NCBI GenBank assembly: GCA_902628195.1
Contig: CACOLY010000002.1
Span: 22,631 to 86,630, forward strand
Source: an uncultured Pelagibacteraceae bacterium
Lineage (GTDB): Bacteria; Pseudomonadota; Alphaproteobacteria; Pelagibacterales; Pelagibacteraceae
Direction of reading: 5' to 3'
Length of the DNA stretch: 64,000 nucleotides
Positions within the stretch are counted from its first letter, which is position 1. Every line of letters starts with the position of its first letter. Under the pieces are notes generated by a model. The model ran no database searches. It saw nothing but the letters and a program-made list of their open reading frames with translations, and was not told where the DNA came from. Shown here piece after piece: positions 30,374 through 43,243 of the stretch. The position numbers and the translations under genes are program-made.

Positions 30374-31857
30374 TATGGTTTACTCACTATTTTAAAATTA
30401 TAATTATTAATTAAATCAGAAATAGAAACTTCAATTGTATTTATTAAAGGATCAGGATAAAAACCAAAATATAATGTAGGTATTGCTAAACATGAGAGTG
30501 TGAAAATTTCTGATTTATTTAAATCAATCATTTTTTTTAAATCTGAATTAATTAACTTTCCAAAAATTACTCTTTTATAAAGCCAAAGCATATATGCAGC
30601 ACCTATAATGACACCTAAACTAGCTAATACTGCCACTAAAAAATTATCTTTAAAAGCTGCCATTAAAATTAAAAATTCACCAACAAAGCCACTTGTTCCT
30701 GGTAATCCCAATGCAGCTAAAGTAAATATCATAAATAAAACTGAATATTTAGGAACAATAGTTACAATACCTCCATAAGTATTTATAAGTCTTGAATGCA
30801 TTCTGTCATACACTACGCCAACGCACAAAAATAATGCTGCTGAAACAAGGCCGTGGCTTATCATTTGAATAATACTTCCTTCAATCCCTTGTTGTTGAAT
30901 TGTAAAAATGCCCAAAGTAACAAAACCCATATGGGCAATAGAAGAGTATGCAATCAATTTTTTCATATCCTCTTGCATTAAAGCAATCAAAGATGTGAAA
31001 ATGATTGCTATTACACTTAAGGTATAAATCAAAGGTGTAAAAATTTCTGAGGCTGTTGGAAATAATCCTAAAGAAAATCTTATAAAACCATATCCTGCCA
31101 TTTTTAATAAAATTGCAGCTAATAAAACTGATCCAGCTGTAGGTGCCTCAACGTGTGCATCAGGCAACCATGTATGAACCGGCCACATAGGTGTTTTTAC
31201 TGCAAATGAACTAAAAAAAGCTAACCATAAAAGATTTTGATATTTGGTATCTACTCCAATTTCATAAAGTTTTACCACATCCGTAGTGCCTGTAATCCAA
31301 TATATTGAAATTATTGCTACCAACATTAGAACAGATCCTAAAAGAGTAAATAGAAAAAACTTAAAAGCAGAGTATACTCTTCTCGAACCACCCCAAATTC
31401 CAATAATTAAAAACATGGGAATTAATCCAGCCTCAAAAAATAAATAGAAAACTACAAGATCTAAAGAACAAAAAACTCCAATCATGAAAGTTTCCATGAT
31501 TAAAATAGCTATCAAGAGCTCATTTAACCTATCATTAATTGAATTATTTACTGAAATTATACAAAGAGGTGTGATGAATGTTGTAAGAATTATAAAAAGT
31601 ATTGAGATACCATCTACACCAACTTTATAATTTATTAAACCTTCAATCCAGATTCTATCCTCAACAAATTGAAACTCAGAAGTAGTTTGATCAAATAAAA
31701 ACCATAAATAAATTGATAAGAAAAAATTTACAAGAGACGTAAATAGTGCAACATACTTTAAAGTTATCTTGTTATCATTTCTACTTTTGGTAAAAAATAA
31801 AAAAAGTGCTCCAATTAAAGGTAAAAGTATAAGAGATGAGAGAATTGGAAAATTCAT
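30373..31857 (-). CDS. nuoM: NADH dehydrogenase subunit M
   Basis: ORF; WLPDAHVEAPTAGSVLLAAILLKMAGYG. Confidence 0.96.
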   Translation of the reverse strand: MNFPILSSLILLPLIGALFLFFTKSRNDNKITLKYVALFTSLVNFFLSIYLWFLFDQTTSEFQFVEDRIWIEGLINYKVGVDGISILFIILTTFITPLCIISVNNSINDRLNELLIAILIMETFMIGVFCSLDLVVFYLFFEAGLIPMFLIIGIWGGSRRVYSAFKFFLFTLLGSVLMLVAIISIYWITGTTDVVKLYEIGVDTKYQNLLWLAFFSSFAVKTPMWPVHTWLPDAHVEAPTAGSVLLAAILLKMAGYGFIRFSLGLFPTASEIFTPLIYTLSVIAIIFTSLIALMQEDMKKLIAYSSIAHMGFVTLGIFTIQQQGIEGSIIQMISHGLVSAALFLCVGVVYDRMHSRLINTYGGIVTIVPKYSVLFMIFTLAALGLPGTSGFVGEFLILMAAFKDNFLVAVLASLGVIIGAAYMLWLYKRVIFGKLINSDLKKMIDLNKSEIFTLSCLAIPTLYFGFYPDPLINTIEVSISDLINNYNFKIVSKP

Positions 31858-33770
31858 TATTTTAATATTAAAAAAGTTAGAAGAGCAGAAAAACCAAGTA
31901 ACATTACAAATGCGTACTGGTAAATATACCCGCTCTGAAATTTATTTGCTTTAATAGAAAATCTTTTTATAACTTCTGAAATTCCATCAGGACCAAAACC
32001 ATCAATGAATTTAACATCAAAAATCTTCCAAAGAAATAATCCAAATTTTTTTGAGGATTTTACAAATAAGATATCGTAGAGTTCATCAAAATACCATTTA
32101 TTCAATAAAAATTCATACAATGGTTTATTAACGTTTACAAATTGCGAAGGTAAATTTTTATTTTTTACAAATAAGTAATATGCTAATGGTATTGATAAAA
32201 CTACTAATGTAGGTGTTAATAATAAAAACCATAATGGCGGATGCTCAATACTTAAAGGTTCCAAAAAGAAAATAGACTCTTTCCAAAAATTATTTAATTC
32301 TTGGCTACCGATAAATAATTCTTTAAAAACAAATCCTGCAAAAATTGCTCCTATAGATAAAATTATTAAAGGTATCAACATTACTAAAGGAGATTCATGA
32401 GTTTCTTCTATCTTAATTTCTTTATTGTTATATTCTCCATGGAAAGTTTTAAACATTAACCTCCATGAATAAATTGAAGTCAAAAAAGCAGTGAAAATTC
32501 CTATACCAGCAGAGTAATAACCAGTAGTTGTTCCACTTAAATATGCAAACTCTATTATCGCATCTTTAGAGTAAAAACCCGATAACATAGGAAAGCCAGT
32601 TAATGCTAAAGTTCCTATTATCATTAATGTATAAGTAAAAGGTAATTTTTTCCATACTCCACCCATATTGTTTATATTTTGTTCATCTCTAAAAGCATGA
32701 ATAACCGATCCAGATCCCAAAAATAACAATGCTTTAAAAAATGCGTGGGTAAATAAGTGAAACATTGCAACATTATAAGCTCCTACACCAGCTGCAAAAA
32801 ACATATATCCTAACTGGCTACATGTAGAATAAGCAATTATTTTTTTTATATCAGTTTGAACTAAAGCTACACTTGCTGCAAAAAAAGCAGTACTCATTCC
32901 AATAATGGTAATAATATTTAAAGCTAATTCGGAATATTCATAAATAGGAGAACATCTTACAACTAAAAAAACTCCAGCAGTTACCATCGTAGCTGCGTGA
33001 ATTAATGCTGAAACAGGAGTTGGCCCTTCCATTGCATCAGGCAACCAAGTATGAAGTAAAATTTGAGCCGATTTACCCATCGCTCCAACAAATAAAAGTA
33101 AACATATCAAATCTATTGCTTTAATTTGGATACCTAAAAAGATTAACTTTTTGTCTATAATTGTTGGAATTTGATCAAAAACTTCTGAATAATTTACTGT
33201 GCCAAACAAATAAAAAATTAAAAAAATACCAAGAGCAAAACCAAAATCTCCCACTCTGTTCACTACAAAAGCTTTAATTGCAGCAGCGTTTGCAGTTTCT
33301 TTTTTAAACCAAAAACCAATCAAAAAATATGAGCAAAGACCTACACCTTCCCACCCAAAGAATAATTGAATAAAGTTATCAGCGGTTACCAACATCAACA
33401 TCGCGAAAGTAAATAACGATAAGTAGGCCATAAATCGTGGTTTATGTGGATCATGAGACATGTAACCGATCGAGTAAATATGCACTAAAGCAGAGACAAA
33501 AGTCACAACTACTAACATTACGGCTGATAAAGAATCTATTTTTATAGACCAATTAACTTCTAGTGATCCAGAATGTATCCATTTAGCAATGATTATATTT
33601 TCATCATACTGATTAAAAATTACTTCATAGAATACAACTGCTGAAAGAATAGCCGATATCGATACAAGTAAGCTTGTAACAATTTCAGAATTTCTATCTC
33701 CTATGTGTTTACCGAAAAAACCAGATATTATTGAAGCAATTAATGGTAACGCTAGAATTGATATTTCCAT
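31857..33770 (-). CDS. nuoL: NADH dehydrogenase subunit L
   Basis: ORF; WLPDAMEGPTPVSALIHAATMVTAGVFLV. Confidence 0.96.
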   Translation of the reverse strand: MEISILALPLIASIISGFFGKHIGDRNSEIVTSLLVSISAILSAVVFYEVIFNQYDENIIIAKWIHSGSLEVNWSIKIDSLSAVMLVVVTFVSALVHIYSIGYMSHDPHKPRFMAYLSLFTFAMLMLVTADNFIQLFFGWEGVGLCSYFLIGFWFKKETANAAAIKAFVVNRVGDFGFALGIFLIFYLFGTVNYSEVFDQIPTIIDKKLIFLGIQIKAIDLICLLLFVGAMGKSAQILLHTWLPDAMEGPTPVSALIHAATMVTAGVFLVVRCSPIYEYSELALNIITIIGMSTAFFAASVALVQTDIKKIIAYSTCSQLGYMFFAAGVGAYNVAMFHLFTHAFFKALLFLGSGSVIHAFRDEQNINNMGGVWKKLPFTYTLMIIGTLALTGFPMLSGFYSKDAIIEFAYLSGTTTGYYSAGIGIFTAFLTSIYSWRLMFKTFHGEYNNKEIKIEETHESPLVMLIPLIILSIGAIFAGFVFKELFIGSQELNNFWKESIFFLEPLSIEHPPLWFLLLTPTLVVLSIPLAYYLFVKNKNLPSQFVNVNKPLYEFLLNKWYFDELYDILFVKSSKKFGLFLWKIFDVKFIDGFGPDGISEVIKRFSIKANKFQSGYIYQYAFVMLLGFSALLTFLILK

Positions 33771-33771
33771 T

Positions 33772-34086
33772 TTATCCCTTTAATTTATCTATTTCCTCAA
33801 CTCGTATAGTTCCTGCATTTCGGTAATAAACTACAATTATTGCTAGACCTATTGCGGCTTCAGCAGCAGCCACAGTTAAAATAAACAATGTGAAAACTTG
33901 ACCTGTTAAATCACCAAGATAAATTGAAAATGAAACTAAATTAATATTTACAGCCAATAGTATTAATTCAATACTCATTAGAATTACAATAATATTTTTT
34001 CTATTTAAAAAAATTCCAATTACCCCAATACTAAAAATTACTGCACCTAAAGTAAGATAATGTCCCAAACCAACATCAATCATCAA
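33772..34086 (-). CDS. nuoK: NADH dehydrogenase subunit K
   Basis: [35 protein letters not shown]. Confidence 0.96.
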   Translation of the reverse strand: MMIDVGLGHYLTLGAVIFSIGVIGIFLNRKNIIVILMSIELILLAVNINLVSFSIYLGDLTGQVFTLFILTVAAAEAAIGLAIIVVYYRNAGTIRVEEIDKLKG

Positions 34087-34708
34087 TATTCACTCCCTTG
34101 TTTGATGGAACCTCTAAAACCTCTATACCTTCAGATCTTTCTCTAGAAATTTGTTTAATATAGCTTTGTTTTTTGACTCCCTCTCTTTGTCTAAAAGTAA
34201 GAACTATTGCACCTATCATTGCAATTAATAAGATCATTCCACTTATTTGAAAAATATGAATGTAATCAGTATATAAAATTTGTCCCAAAGAATGTGTGTT
34301 ACTAATGCTATCAGAAATCTGAAAATTACTAGCATTAGATAATTCTGGTTTATATTTCCATCCGCCTATAACTATGATTAATTCAAAGAAAATGACTGAG
34401 CTGATTATTAAACCGACAGGTATATGTCCAGAATTATCCTTAGAAACAAACCATTGGTTTTTTTGTTGAGCAACATTCAACATCATGACTACAAATAAAA
34501 ACAAAACTGCAACAGCCCCCACATAAACAATAAGCATTATCATCCCCAAAAATTCTGCACCAATCATTATAAAAAGACAGGAGATACTTATAAAATCCAA
34601 GATTAAAAAGAAAACTGAATGCACAGTGTTTTTTGAAACTGTAACCATGATGGCTGATATGACAGCAATAATAGAGAATACATAAAAAAATATTGCATGT
34701 GCTATCAT
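34076..34708 (-). CDS. nuoJ: NADH dehydrogenase subunit J
   Basis: [30 protein letters not shown]. Confidence 0.96.
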   Translation of the reverse strand: MIAHAIFFYVFSIIAVISAIMVTVSKNTVHSVFFLILDFISISCLFIMIGAEFLGMIMLIVYVGAVAVLFLFVVMMLNVAQQKNQWFVSKDNSGHIPVGLIISSVIFFELIIVIGGWKYKPELSNASNFQISDSISNTHSLGQILYTDYIHIFQISGMILLIAMIGAIVLTFRQREGVKKQSYIKQISRERSEGIEVLEVPSNKGVNIDD

Positions 34709-34712
34709 AAAA

Positions 34713-35198
34713 TTATCTATAAGGATTATCTGATTTAATATTTGCTGCTAAAATATTCTCCCATCTATCTCCATTATCAAGTAATTTTTCTTTAGTATAG
34801 TATAGCTCTTCCCTTGTTTCTGTTGAAAATTCAAAATTTGGACCTTGTACAATAGCATCAACTGGACATGACTCCTCACATAAACCACAGTATATACATT
34901 TCATCATATCAATATCGTAACGAGTTGTTTTTCTACTACCATCAGATCTCTCAGCGGACTCAATAGTAATTGCTTGAGCAGGACATACAGCTTCACACAA
35001 CTTGCAAGCTATACATCTTTCTTCACCATTAGGATATCTTCTGAGAGCATGCTCTCCTCTATATCGAGGACTAATTTTACCTTTTTCAAATGGATAATTA
35101 ATTGTTTTTTTTGGTCTAAATAACTCTCTTAATGCAATTAATAATCCAGTAATAAAATCGATCATTAATATTGTTTTAAAAAATCTTGTAATCTTCAT
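34713..35198 (-). CDS. nuoI: NADH dehydrogenase subunit I
   Basis: ORF; two 4Fe-4S motifs [12 protein letters not shown] and [12 protein letters not shown]. Confidence 0.96.
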   Translation of the reverse strand: MKITRFFKTILMIDFITGLLIALRELFRPKKTINYPFEKGKISPRYRGEHALRRYPNGEERCIACKLCEAVCPAQAITIESAERSDGSRKTTRYDIDMMKCIYCGLCEESCPVDAIVQGPNFEFSTETREELYYTKEKLLDNGDRWENILAANIKSDNPYR

Positions 35199-36197
35199 CT
35201 AAATTGTAGGTAAAAGGTTAAAATAAAATAAATAGCTAGCAGTCAAAACAACATAAGTTAAAGATAACGGAAGAAATATCTTCCAACCTAATCTCATTAA
35301 TTGATCATAACGATACCTTGGAACTATTGCTTTAACTAGTGCAAATAAAATGAATAAGAATAGAATTTTAAAAATTAACCAAAAAGCGCCTGGAATCAAA
35401 TTAAATGGATATAAATTAATCGGTGAAAGCCATCCTCCTAAAAATAATATTGAACCTAAAGCACACATTAATAAAATATTTGCATACTCTCCTAACCAAA
35501 ACATAGCATACATCATTCCAGAATACTCAGTTTGATAACCTGCAACTAATTCAGCCTCAGCTTCAGGTAAATCAAATGGTGGTCTATTTGTTTCTGCTAA
35601 AGCTGATATAAAAAATATTACGAACATGGGAAATAGTGGAATTACAAACCACATATTTTCTTGTGCTATTACAATATCTGTCAAATTTAAAGATCCAACA
35701 CACAATAAGACATTTATAATAATTATACCTATTGAGACTTCATAAGAAACCATTTGTGCAGCTGATCTTATTGATCCTAAAAAAGGATACTTTGAGTTAG
35801 ATGCCCAACCACCCATAATAATTCCGTAAACACCTAGCGACGAAACTGCAAATATATATAAAATTCCTACATTTATATTAGCTAATACATATGTTTCACT
35901 AAAAGGGATAACAGCCCATGCGATTAATGCTAATGTCATCGTTATTATTGGTGCAAGAATAAAAATAATCTTATTTGAACTAGCTGGAATAATAATTTCT
36001 TTAAAAATATATTTTAGAGCATCAGCTAATGATTGAAGTAAACCAAACGGACCAACAACATTAGGTCCCTGTCTCTTTTGAACAAAAGCCCAAACTCTTC
36101 TATCTAACCAAACAATCATAGCAACAGAAACTAAAACAGGCACAAGTAAAAATAAAATTTTATAAGTTTCTTCAAAAATTATATTTAAATATTCCAT
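35199..36197 (-). CDS. nuoH: NADH dehydrogenase subunit H
   Basis: ORF; ERKVWAF-like [51 protein letters not shown]. Confidence 0.96.
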   Translation of the reverse strand: MEYLNIIFEETYKILFLLVPVLVSVAMIVWLDRRVWAFVQKRQGPNVVGPFGLLQSLADALKYIFKEIIIPASSNKIIFILAPIITMTLALIAWAVIPFSETYVLANINVGILYIFAVSSLGVYGIIMGGWASNSKYPFLGSIRSAAQMVSYEVSIGIIIINVLLCVGSLNLTDIVIAQENMWFVIPLFPMFVIFFISALAETNRPPFDLPEAEAELVAGYQTEYSGMMYAMFWLGEYANILLMCALGSILFLGGWLSPINLYPFNLIPGAFWLIFKILFLFILFALVKAIVPRYRYDQLMRLGWKIFLPLSLTYVVLTASYLFYFNLLPTI

Positions 36198-36199
36198 TA

Positions 36200-38230
36200 T
36201 TAACCTTCTGTTCCTGTCTTTTTAATATCCAATTTAGAATTATAACAATCCAACATTGTTTTTGAGGCTCTAGCTATTACGTTAGAAAAGTAATAATCTT
36301 TTATTTCTATATTTAAATTTTCTTCATAAAAATCATTTGGATTGATATTATCATTATTAGGCTTTTTAATTTCTTTTTTTAATTTTAAATAATTAAACAT
36401 ACTACTTTCGATTTCATCTTTATCATTGAATAATTTTCTATTATTAATTTTTTCAGCTAATAGATTAATTATTTCCCAATCTTCTTTAGATTCTCCTGGG
36501 GGATATGAGGCCTTATATGCTTTTTGAATTTTTCCCTCAAGATTAGTATAATACCCATTTTGTTCAGTGTAAGCAGCACTAGGTAAAATAATATCAGCCA
36601 TCTCGGCACCTTTATCACCGTGACTTCCTTGATAAATTACAAATTCATTTTTTTTTGTAAATTCTAAATTATCTTGACCAAGTAAATAAATTAATTCAAA
36701 TTTATTATCTTTCAAATCATTAATTATATCTTTATCTTTATTGAAAATATCTAAATCAAAATTTCCCACCGTAGCTGCATCAACTGACAATACATTTAAA
36801 GGATTCCAATCTTCTGTTAGTTTATTATTTTTTAAAATAAATTCTTTTAAAGTATAAAATAAAAAACTTGATGATTTTAATCTAAAAAAAGACTCACCTA
36901 ATATTATAATAGGATTTTTCGATTTTAAAATTTCTTTTGAAATATCATGATTACCTTCAAAAATATCTTTAATTGTTTGTGTTTTACCATCTAAACTTTG
37001 GTACGAATAAGTTAAATCACCTATATCATTGATAGAAAAAATTTTTAAATTATTATTTAAATATGCTTTTCGAATTCTTGCATTCAGCATAGTTGCTTCA
37101 AATCTAGGGTTGGCACCAACTAATAAAATAAAATCAGAGTCCTCAATTCCATTAATTTTAGAATTAAATATGTAGTTTTCTCTATTAGAGTTATCTAAAA
37201 ATCTTTTGAAAATCCTAGATTCATAATTATCATTACCAATAGCTCTATTAAAAAATTCCTTAAAAATAAAACCTGCTTCCATATTCACAAGATCCCCAAC
37301 AAAACCGCAAATCTTATCTTTATCAATCGTATTAATTTTTGATTTAATAATTCCTAAAACTTCATCCCATGAAGCTTTTTCAAATTTATTATTATATTTA
37401 ATATAAGGTGTGTCTAATCTTTGATTTAATAAACCATCACAAGCATATCTTGTTTTATCAGAAATCCACTCTTCATTTATATCTTCATTAATAATTGGTA
37501 AAACTCTTTTTACTTCCCAATCATATGTATCTACTCTGATATTTGAACCAACTGCATCCATCACATCAACAGTTTCGGTTTTTTTCAATTCCCAAGGTCT
37601 TGCCTCAAATACGTAAGGTTTTGAAGTTAACGCACCAACTGGGCAAAGATCAATCACATTACCAGATAATTCAGATTGAATTGACTGTTCTAAATATGTA
37701 GTAATTTGCATATCCTCACCTCTGCCAATAGCTCCTAATTCTGGAACGCCAGCAACTTCAGTTGCAAATCTTATGCATCTTGTACAATGAATACATCTTG
37801 TCATTTGCGTTTTGATTAATGGACCCATATTTTTATCAGGTACCGCTCTTTTATTTTCACTGTATCTGGATTTATCTACACCGTAATACATTGATTGATC
37901 TTGCAAATCACATTCTCCTCCTTGGTCACAAACAGGACAATCTAATGGATGATTAGCCAATAAAAATTCCATCACACCTTTTCTAGCCTTTTCAACTTTT
38001 GGTGTATTTGTTTTTATTATCATTCCTTGTGCAGCAGGCATTGCACACGAGGCGATAGGTTTAGGAGATTTTTCCATTTCAACTAAACACATTCTACAAT
38101 TGCCAGCTATTGATAATTTTTCGTGATAACAAAATCTTGGGATTTCAGCTCCCGCTTTTTCACAAGCCTGAAGAACGGTTAAACCCTCTTCAACTTCAAC
38201 TTCAATATCGTTAACTTTCAATTTAAGCAT
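36200..38230 (-). CDS. nuoG: NADH dehydrogenase subunit G (start set at [16 protein letters not shown], inside the longer ORF to 38254)
   Basis: ORF; 2Fe-2S ferredoxin domain CGYHEKL-like [33 protein letters not shown]. Confidence 0.94.
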   Translation of the reverse strand: MLKLKVNDIEVEVEEGLTVLQACEKAGAEIPRFCYHEKLSIAGNCRMCLVEMEKSPKPIASCAMPAAQGMIIKTNTPKVEKARKGVMEFLLANHPLDCPVCDQGGECDLQDQSMYYGVDKSRYSENKRAVPDKNMGPLIKTQMTRCIHCTRCIRFATEVAGVPELGAIGRGEDMQITTYLEQSIQSELSGNVIDLCPVGALTSKPYVFEARPWELKKTETVDVMDAVGSNIRVDTYDWEVKRVLPIINEDINEEWISDKTRYACDGLLNQRLDTPYIKYNNKFEKASWDEVLGIIKSKINTIDKDKICGFVGDLVNMEAGFIFKEFFNRAIGNDNYESRIFKRFLDNSNRENYIFNSKINGIEDSDFILLVGANPRFEATMLNARIRKAYLNNNLKIFSINDIGDLTYSYQSLDGKTQTIKDIFEGNHDISKEILKSKNPIIILGESFFRLKSSSFLFYTLKEFILKNNKLTEDWNPLNVLSVDAATVGNFDLDIFNKDKDIINDLKDNKFELIYLLGQDNLEFTKKNEFVIYQGSHGDKGAEMADIILPSAAYTEQNGYYTNLEGKIQKAYKASYPPGESKEDWEIINLLAEKINNRKLFNDKDEIESSMFNYLKLKKEIKKPNNDNINPNDFYEENLNIEIKDYYFSNVIARASKTMLDCYNSKLDIKKTGTEG

Positions 38231-39551
38231 TTTTATCCAATAAATGTTGATCAACTAAATATGGAATATTTTTATTTTCTTTAACTATTGGATCAAATTT
38301 ATTTCTTTTTTTTATTTCATCCTTAAAATGTCTTAATAAGCCTTGTACAGGCCATGATGATCCCTCACCAAATGCACAAATTGTATGACCCTCAATTTGT
38401 TTTGTGACATCACCTAACATTTCAACTTCATCTTTTGACGCCTCTCCTTTTGCCATTCTTTCAAGCATTCTCCACATCCAACCTGATCCTTCTCTGCATG
38501 GAGTGCACTGTCCACAACTTTCATGTTTGTAAAATCTAGCAATTCTTGCCATACATTTTATAATGTCCTGATCCTTATTGATCACAACTACACCTGCTGT
38601 TCCTAATCCGCTTTTTTCTGCTGCTAAAGAATCAAAATCCATTGTTAAAGTTTCACATTTTTCTTTAGGTATTAATGGCATTGATGATCCGCCAGGGATT
38701 ACTGCTTGTAAATTATCCCAGCCACCTACTACTCCACCTGCATGTACTTCGATCAATTCTTTTAATGGAATATTCATTTCCTCTTCGACATTACATGGGG
38801 TATTAACATTTCCAGATATACAAAAAATCTTTGTACCAGTATTTTTCTCTCTACCCAAAGACGCAAACCATTTTCCACCTCTTTTAAGAATTGTTGGCAC
38901 AACGGCTATAGTTTCAACATTATTAATTATTGTTGGACAGCCATAAAGTCCTATTAATGCAGGAAAAGGTGGTTTTAATCTTGGCTGACCTTTATTCCCT
39001 TCTAAACTTTCAAGTAATGCAGTCTCCTCACCACAAATATAAGCACCTGCACCATAATGGATAAAAATATCTAAATCCCATCCAGTTCCAGCTGCATTCT
39101 TTCCAATTAAATTTTTTTCATAAGCCTCATCAATAGCAGTTTGAAGTTTTTGTCCATCAACAAAATATTCACCTCTGATATAAATATAGCAGATTTTCGC
39201 CTGAACTGCGTAAGATGCTATCAAACACCCTTCAATTAATTTGTGTGGCTCAAATCTTAATATATCTCTATCTTTGCAAGTTCCTGGTTCAGATTCATCA
39301 GCATTAATAACTAAGTAATGTGGTCTATTTCCAACTTCTTTTGGTGCAAAAGACCATTTTAAACCTGTAGGAAAACCAGCGCCACCTCTTCCTCTAAGTT
39401 GTGAATTTTTAATTTCCTCAATAATCCATTCTCTGCCTTTAGCAATTATCTCTTTAGTTTTGACCCAGTCTCCTCTCTTTTGACAAGAAATTAAATCTGA
39501 TCCTAAATCATTATATAAATTTTGAAAAATTCTATCTTGATCTTTAAGCAT
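38223..39551 (-). CDS. nuoF: NADH dehydrogenase subunit F
   Basis: [47 protein letters not shown]. Confidence 0.96.
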   Translation of the reverse strand: MLKDQDRIFQNLYNDLGSDLISCQKRGDWVKTKEIIAKGREWIIEEIKNSQLRGRGGAGFPTGLKWSFAPKEVGNRPHYLVINADESEPGTCKDRDILRFEPHKLIEGCLIASYAVQAKICYIYIRGEYFVDGQKLQTAIDEAYEKNLIGKNAAGTGWDLDIFIHYGAGAYICGEETALLESLEGNKGQPRLKPPFPALIGLYGCPTIINNVETIAVVPTILKRGGKWFASLGREKNTGTKIFCISGNVNTPCNVEEEMNIPLKELIEVHAGGVVGGWDNLQAVIPGGSSMPLIPKEKCETLTMDFDSLAAEKSGLGTAGVVVINKDQDIIKCMARIARFYKHESCGQCTPCREGSGWMWRMLERMAKGEASKDEVEMLGDVTKQIEGHTICAFGEGSSWPVQGLLRHFKDEIKKRNKFDPIVKENKNIPYLVDQHLLDKNA

Positions 39552-40152
39552 TTTTTAATTCCATTAATGTTTTTCTGTTATTTTCTGGTTCATTGTTAAC
39601 TCTTCCTTTATATGAGCCTGGTTTTGGGGTTTCACCTTTTAAAATTTTATCTAAAATCTCAACAGTTTTTTCTTTATTAAGATCTTCAAAATATTCATCA
39701 TTAATTTGCATCATAGGAGCAGTCACACATGCACCTAAACATTCCACTTCCATCCAAGAACAGCTTTTATCAGCTGATAGTTCAGACTCATTTTTTGAAA
39801 TTTTTTCTTTGCACGCTTCTACAAGTTTATTAGCACCTCTTATCATGCAAGGAGTTGTTGTGCATACTTGAACAAAATATTTTCCAACTGGTGATAAATT
39901 ATACATAGTATAAAAGGTTGCAACTTCATAAACTTTTATGTACGGCATGTCTAAAAATTTAGCTATATATTTCATAGCAGCTAAAGGTATCCAATTATCA
40001 TTTTGTTTTTGTGCTATATAAAGTAACGCCATCACTGCACTTTGTTGTTTGCCCTTTGGATATTTTGCTATAATTTTTTTTGCAGCATCTAATGATAAAG
40101 TATTAAACTCAAATCTTTCTGGTTGATTTTTAGCGGGTCTTCTTAAACTCAT
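39544..40152 (-). CDS. nuoE: NADH dehydrogenase subunit E
   Basis: [33 protein letters not shown]. Confidence 0.96.
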   Translation of the reverse strand: MSLRRPAKNQPERFEFNTLSLDAAKKIIAKYPKGKQQSAVMALLYIAQKQNDNWIPLAAMKYIAKFLDMPYIKVYEVATFYTMYNLSPVGKYFVQVCTTTPCMIRGANKLVEACKEKISKNESELSADKSCSWMEVECLGACVTAPMMQINDEYFEDLNKEKTVEILDKILKGETPKPGSYKGRVNNEPENNRKTLMELKNA

Positions 40153-41333
40153 CTATCTACCTCCCCAAAAACAATATCTAAAGAACCAAGCACTGCAGGA
40201 ACATCTGCAAGCATATGACCTCTAATTAAATAATCCATTGACTGTAAATGAGAAAAGCCTGGAGCTCTAATTTTACATTTATAAGGTTTATTTGATCCAT
40301 CAGATATTAAATAAACACCAAACTCACCTTTAGGAGCTTCTACCGCAGTATAAATTTCATCTTTTGGTACTCGATAACCCTCAGTGAATAATTTGAAATG
40401 ATGAATTAAAGCCTCCATCGATTGTTTTAAATCTTTTTTGGGTGGCGGATTAATTTTGCCATCTAAACTTTTAATGGGACCTTTTTCAATTTTAGATAAA
40501 CACTGTTTAATGATCGATACACTTTCTTTCATTTCCTCAATTCTGCATAGATATCTATCATAACAATCTCCATTTTTACCAACTGGTATTTTAAATTCTA
40601 ATTGTTCATAACAATCATAAGGCTGTGATTTTCTTAAATCCCAAGGGATACCAGACCCTCTAATCATTACTCCTGTAAAAGAATAATCAAGAGCATCCTC
40701 TTTTGTAACAATGCCTATATCAACATTTCTTTGCTTAAATATTCTATTATCAGTTAACAGATTTTCTAAATCATTTATAATCTTTGGAAATCTCTCACAA
40801 AAATTACTTATATCCTCTTCTAATCCTGCTGGTAAATCTTGGTGAACACCTCCGGCTCTGAAATAATTCGCATGTAATCTTGAACCAGAGGCACGCTCAT
40901 AAAATGTCATTAAAGTTTCTCGTTCCTCAAAACCCCAGAGTGAAGGAGTTAAAGCTCCAACATCCAAAGCTTGAGTGGTGACATTTAAAATATGACTTAA
41001 AATTCTTCCTATTTCACAAAATATAACTCTTATAAATTGCGCTCTTATTGGAACCTCAATTTTTAAAATTTTTTCTATAGCTAAAGCAAATGCATGTTCT
41101 TGGTTCATAGGAGCTACATAATCTAAACGATCAAAATATGGGACTGCTTGCATGTATGTTTTGTTTTCAATTAATTTTTCAGTGCCTCGATGTAGTAAAC
41201 CGATATGGGGGTCTGCTTTTTCAACAACTTCTCCATCAAGTTCAAGAATAAGTCTTAAAACACCATGCGCAGCTGGATGTTGAGGTCCAAAATTCAAATT
41301 TAGGTTTTTAATTTTTTTTGTCATTATTTTCAT
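40149..41333 (-). CDS. nuoD: NADH dehydrogenase subunit D
   Basis: [25 protein letters not shown]; true start probably an internal Met close to [13 protein letters not shown]. Confidence 0.96.
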   Translation of the reverse strand: MKIMTKKIKNLNLNFGPQHPAAHGVLRLILELDGEVVEKADPHIGLLHRGTEKLIENKTYMQAVPYFDRLDYVAPMNQEHAFALAIEKILKIEVPIRAQFIRVIFCEIGRILSHILNVTTQALDVGALTPSLWGFEERETLMTFYERASGSRLHANYFRAGGVHQDLPAGLEEDISNFCERFPKIINDLENLLTDNRIFKQRNVDIGIVTKEDALDYSFTGVMIRGSGIPWDLRKSQPYDCYEQLEFKIPVGKNGDCYDRYLCRIEEMKESVSIIKQCLSKIEKGPIKSLDGKINPPPKKDLKQSMEALIHHFKLFTEGYRVPKDEIYTAVEAPKGEFGVYLISDGSNKPYKCKIRAPGFSHLQSMDYLIRGHMLADVPAVLGSLDIVFGEVDR

Positions 41334-41913
41334 TTTGATCTTTTATATATTTTGTGCCTTCCCAAGGACTCTCATAATCAAAGTTTCTATAATTTTGCTC
41401 CAATTTTACTGGTTCACTTACTACTTTACTATGCTCTTCACTATATCTCACTTCGGTATGACCTGTTAAAGGAAAATCTTTTCTTAATGGATGACCTTCA
41501 AAACCATAATCAGTCAGAATTCTTCTTAAATCAGGATGATTTTTAAAATTAACTCCATACATATCAAAAACTTCTCTTTCCATCCAATTTGCAGAAGGAA
41601 AAATTGAAGTTAATGAGGGAATTATTTCATTTTCATTAATTAGATAACTTAAGATAATTCGTTGATTAAACTCATGGCTTAAAAATAGATAAACAATCTT
41701 AAATCTTTGAGTTTGTTCGGGATAATCTACAACTGTAATATCTATAAGTTGTCTAAATCTCATTTCTTTATTGGTTTTAATAAATTGAGTTACATCTATT
41801 AAGTTATCTTTATCAATTTCTAAAAAAATTTGGTCATGCTTAATTTCAGATTTTTTTATTTTAGTTGTTAACTCTGAATTAATTTTTTTTTCTAAATCTA
41901 ATAAATTATTCAT
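41308..41913 (-). CDS. nuoC: NADH dehydrogenase subunit C
   Basis: [42 protein letters not shown]. Confidence 0.96.
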   Translation of the reverse strand: MNNLLDLEKKINSELTTKIKKSEIKHDQIFLEIDKDNLIDVTQFIKTNKEMRFRQLIDITVVDYPEQTQRFKIVYLFLSHEFNQRIILSYLINENEIIPSLTSIFPSANWMEREVFDMYGVNFKNHPDLRRILTDYGFEGHPLRKDFPLTGHTEVRYSEEHSKVVSEPVKLEQNYRNFDYESPWEGTKYIKDQNENNDKKN

Positions 41914-41918
41914 CTTTT

Positions 41919-42434
41919 TTATCTTTCAAAGGATCCTTTATTTCTAATTTTCTTTTGTAATTGCATAATTCCATATAATAATGCCTCTGCTGAGGGTGGG
42001 CATCCAGGGACATAAATATCTACTGGTACTATTCTATCACAACCTCTTACAACAGAATATGAATAGTGATAATAACCACCACCATTAGCACAACTCCCCA
42101 TAGAGATTACATATCTTGGTTCTGGCATTTGATCATAAACTTTTCTTAGGGCTGGAGCCATTTTATTAGTTAAAGTTCCAGCTACTATCATTACATCCGA
42201 TTGTCTTGGTGAGCCCCTAGGTGCAGCACCAAATCTCTCTAGATCATATCTTGGCATAGCTGTTTGCATCATTTCAACAGCACAACAAGCTAAACCAAAA
42301 GTCATCCAATGTAATGAACCTGATCTTGACCAATTTACTAAATTTTCTAATGAGGTTGTTATGAAACCTTTTTCGCTAAAGTCTTTAGCTAACTGTTTAA
42401 ATTCCTCGGGTACTTGATCTAATTTATTATTCAT
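41919..42434 (-). CDS. nuoB: NADH dehydrogenase subunit B
   Basis: [50 protein letters not shown]. Confidence 0.97.
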   Translation of the reverse strand: MNNKLDQVPEEFKQLAKDFSEKGFITTSLENLVNWSRSGSLHWMTFGLACCAVEMMQTAMPRYDLERFGAAPRGSPRQSDVMIVAGTLTNKMAPALRKVYDQMPEPRYVISMGSCANGGGYYHYSYSVVRGCDRIVPVDIYVPGCPPSAEALLYGIMQLQKKIRNKGSFER

Positions 42435-42446
42435 TTTATTTATATT

Positions 42447-42815
42447 CTATTCCCAGTCCAATGCACCTTTTTTCCATTCATAAATAAATCCAATTGTAAG
42501 TATGAATAAAAAAATCATCATTGACGTAAAACCTAAGATACCAATATTTCCTAAAGAAATTGCCCACGGAAATAAAAATGCAATTTCTAGATCAAAAATA
42601 ATAAATAATATTGCAACTAAATAAAACCTAACATCAAATTCCATTCTAGAGTCTTGAAAGGGTTCAAAACCACATTCATATGCAGATAATTTTTCGGGAT
42701 CTGGGTTTTTAGGTGATAAAATAAAATTTATTACTATAAAAGCACAACTCAGACCTAGGGCTATAATAAGAAATAGAATTATCGGTAAATAATCTTTTAA
42801 AAAATCCGCAGTCAT
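42447..42815 (-). CDS. nuoA: NADH dehydrogenase subunit A
   Basis: [39 protein letters not shown]. Confidence 0.96.
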   Translation of the reverse strand: MTADFLKDYLPIILFLIIALGLSCAFIVINFILSPKNPDPEKLSAYECGFEPFQDSRMEFDVRFYLVAILFIIFDLEIAFLFPWAISLGNIGILGFTSMMIFLFILTIGFIYEWKKGALDWE

Positions 42816-43002
42816 AATGTTAATAATATTAATCTCTGAATAAGAAAATTCCGATAAGATTCATAATATAGTAGTTTTTTGTATAAAATTAAAGTTTTAA
42901 TATCACAGCTAAATTGTCAGTTTTTATAGTTGTTTTTAAACTAATTTATAGTGCAAATTGGTCACGTTTTTTATGGCTAATTTATTGCTGAATTATAAAT
43001 TT

Positions 43003-43017
43003 TGAGAATCGTTATCA
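43003..43017. promoter_or_regulatory. Fur-box-like palindrome upstream of nuoA / downstream of tRNA-Asp
   Basis: TGAGAATCGTTATCA (reverse TGATAACGATTCTCA) matches 12 of 14 fixed positions of the TGATAAT-n-ATTATCA Fur motif. Confidence 0.35.
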
Positions 43018-43022
43018 TTAAG

Positions 43023-43099
43023 TGGCGGGAGTGAAGGGACTCGAACCCTCGACCTATCGCGTGACAGGCGATCGCTCTAACCAACTGAGCTACACCCCC
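43023..43099 (-). tRNA. tRNA-Asp (anticodon GTC)
   Basis: Cloverleaf GGGGGTGTAGCTCAGTTGGTTAGAGCGATCGCCTGTCACGCGATAGGTCGAGGGTTCGAGTCCCTTCACTCCCGCCA; CCA encoded. Confidence 0.96.
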
Positions 43100-43115
43100 C
43101 CTTATTGATTCATTT

Positions 43116-43191
43116 TGGTGGGCAGTAAAGGACTCGAACCTTTGACCCCCTCGGTGTAAACGAGATGCTCTACCAACTGAGCTAACCGCCC
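43116..43191 (-). tRNA. tRNA-Val (anticodon TAC)
   Basis: Cloverleaf GGGCGGTTAGCTCAGTTGGTAGAGCATCTCGTTTACACCGAGGGGGTCAAAGGTTCGAGTCCTTTACTGCCCACCA; CCA encoded. Confidence 0.96.
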
Positions 43192-43243
43192 GAAAAAATG
43201 ATCTTCACTATTACATCATGGTTTAGATAATGTAAATTAATTA

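Noticed and set aside
38231-38254. Upstream start MINIYWIK for nuoG
   Set aside because: Extra residues before the conserved ferredoxin-domain start [16 protein letters not shown] and deeper overlap with nuoF; likely not used.
38578-38946. 122-aa plus-strand ORF
   Set aside because: Antisense to the conserved nuoF gene; no recognisable domain.
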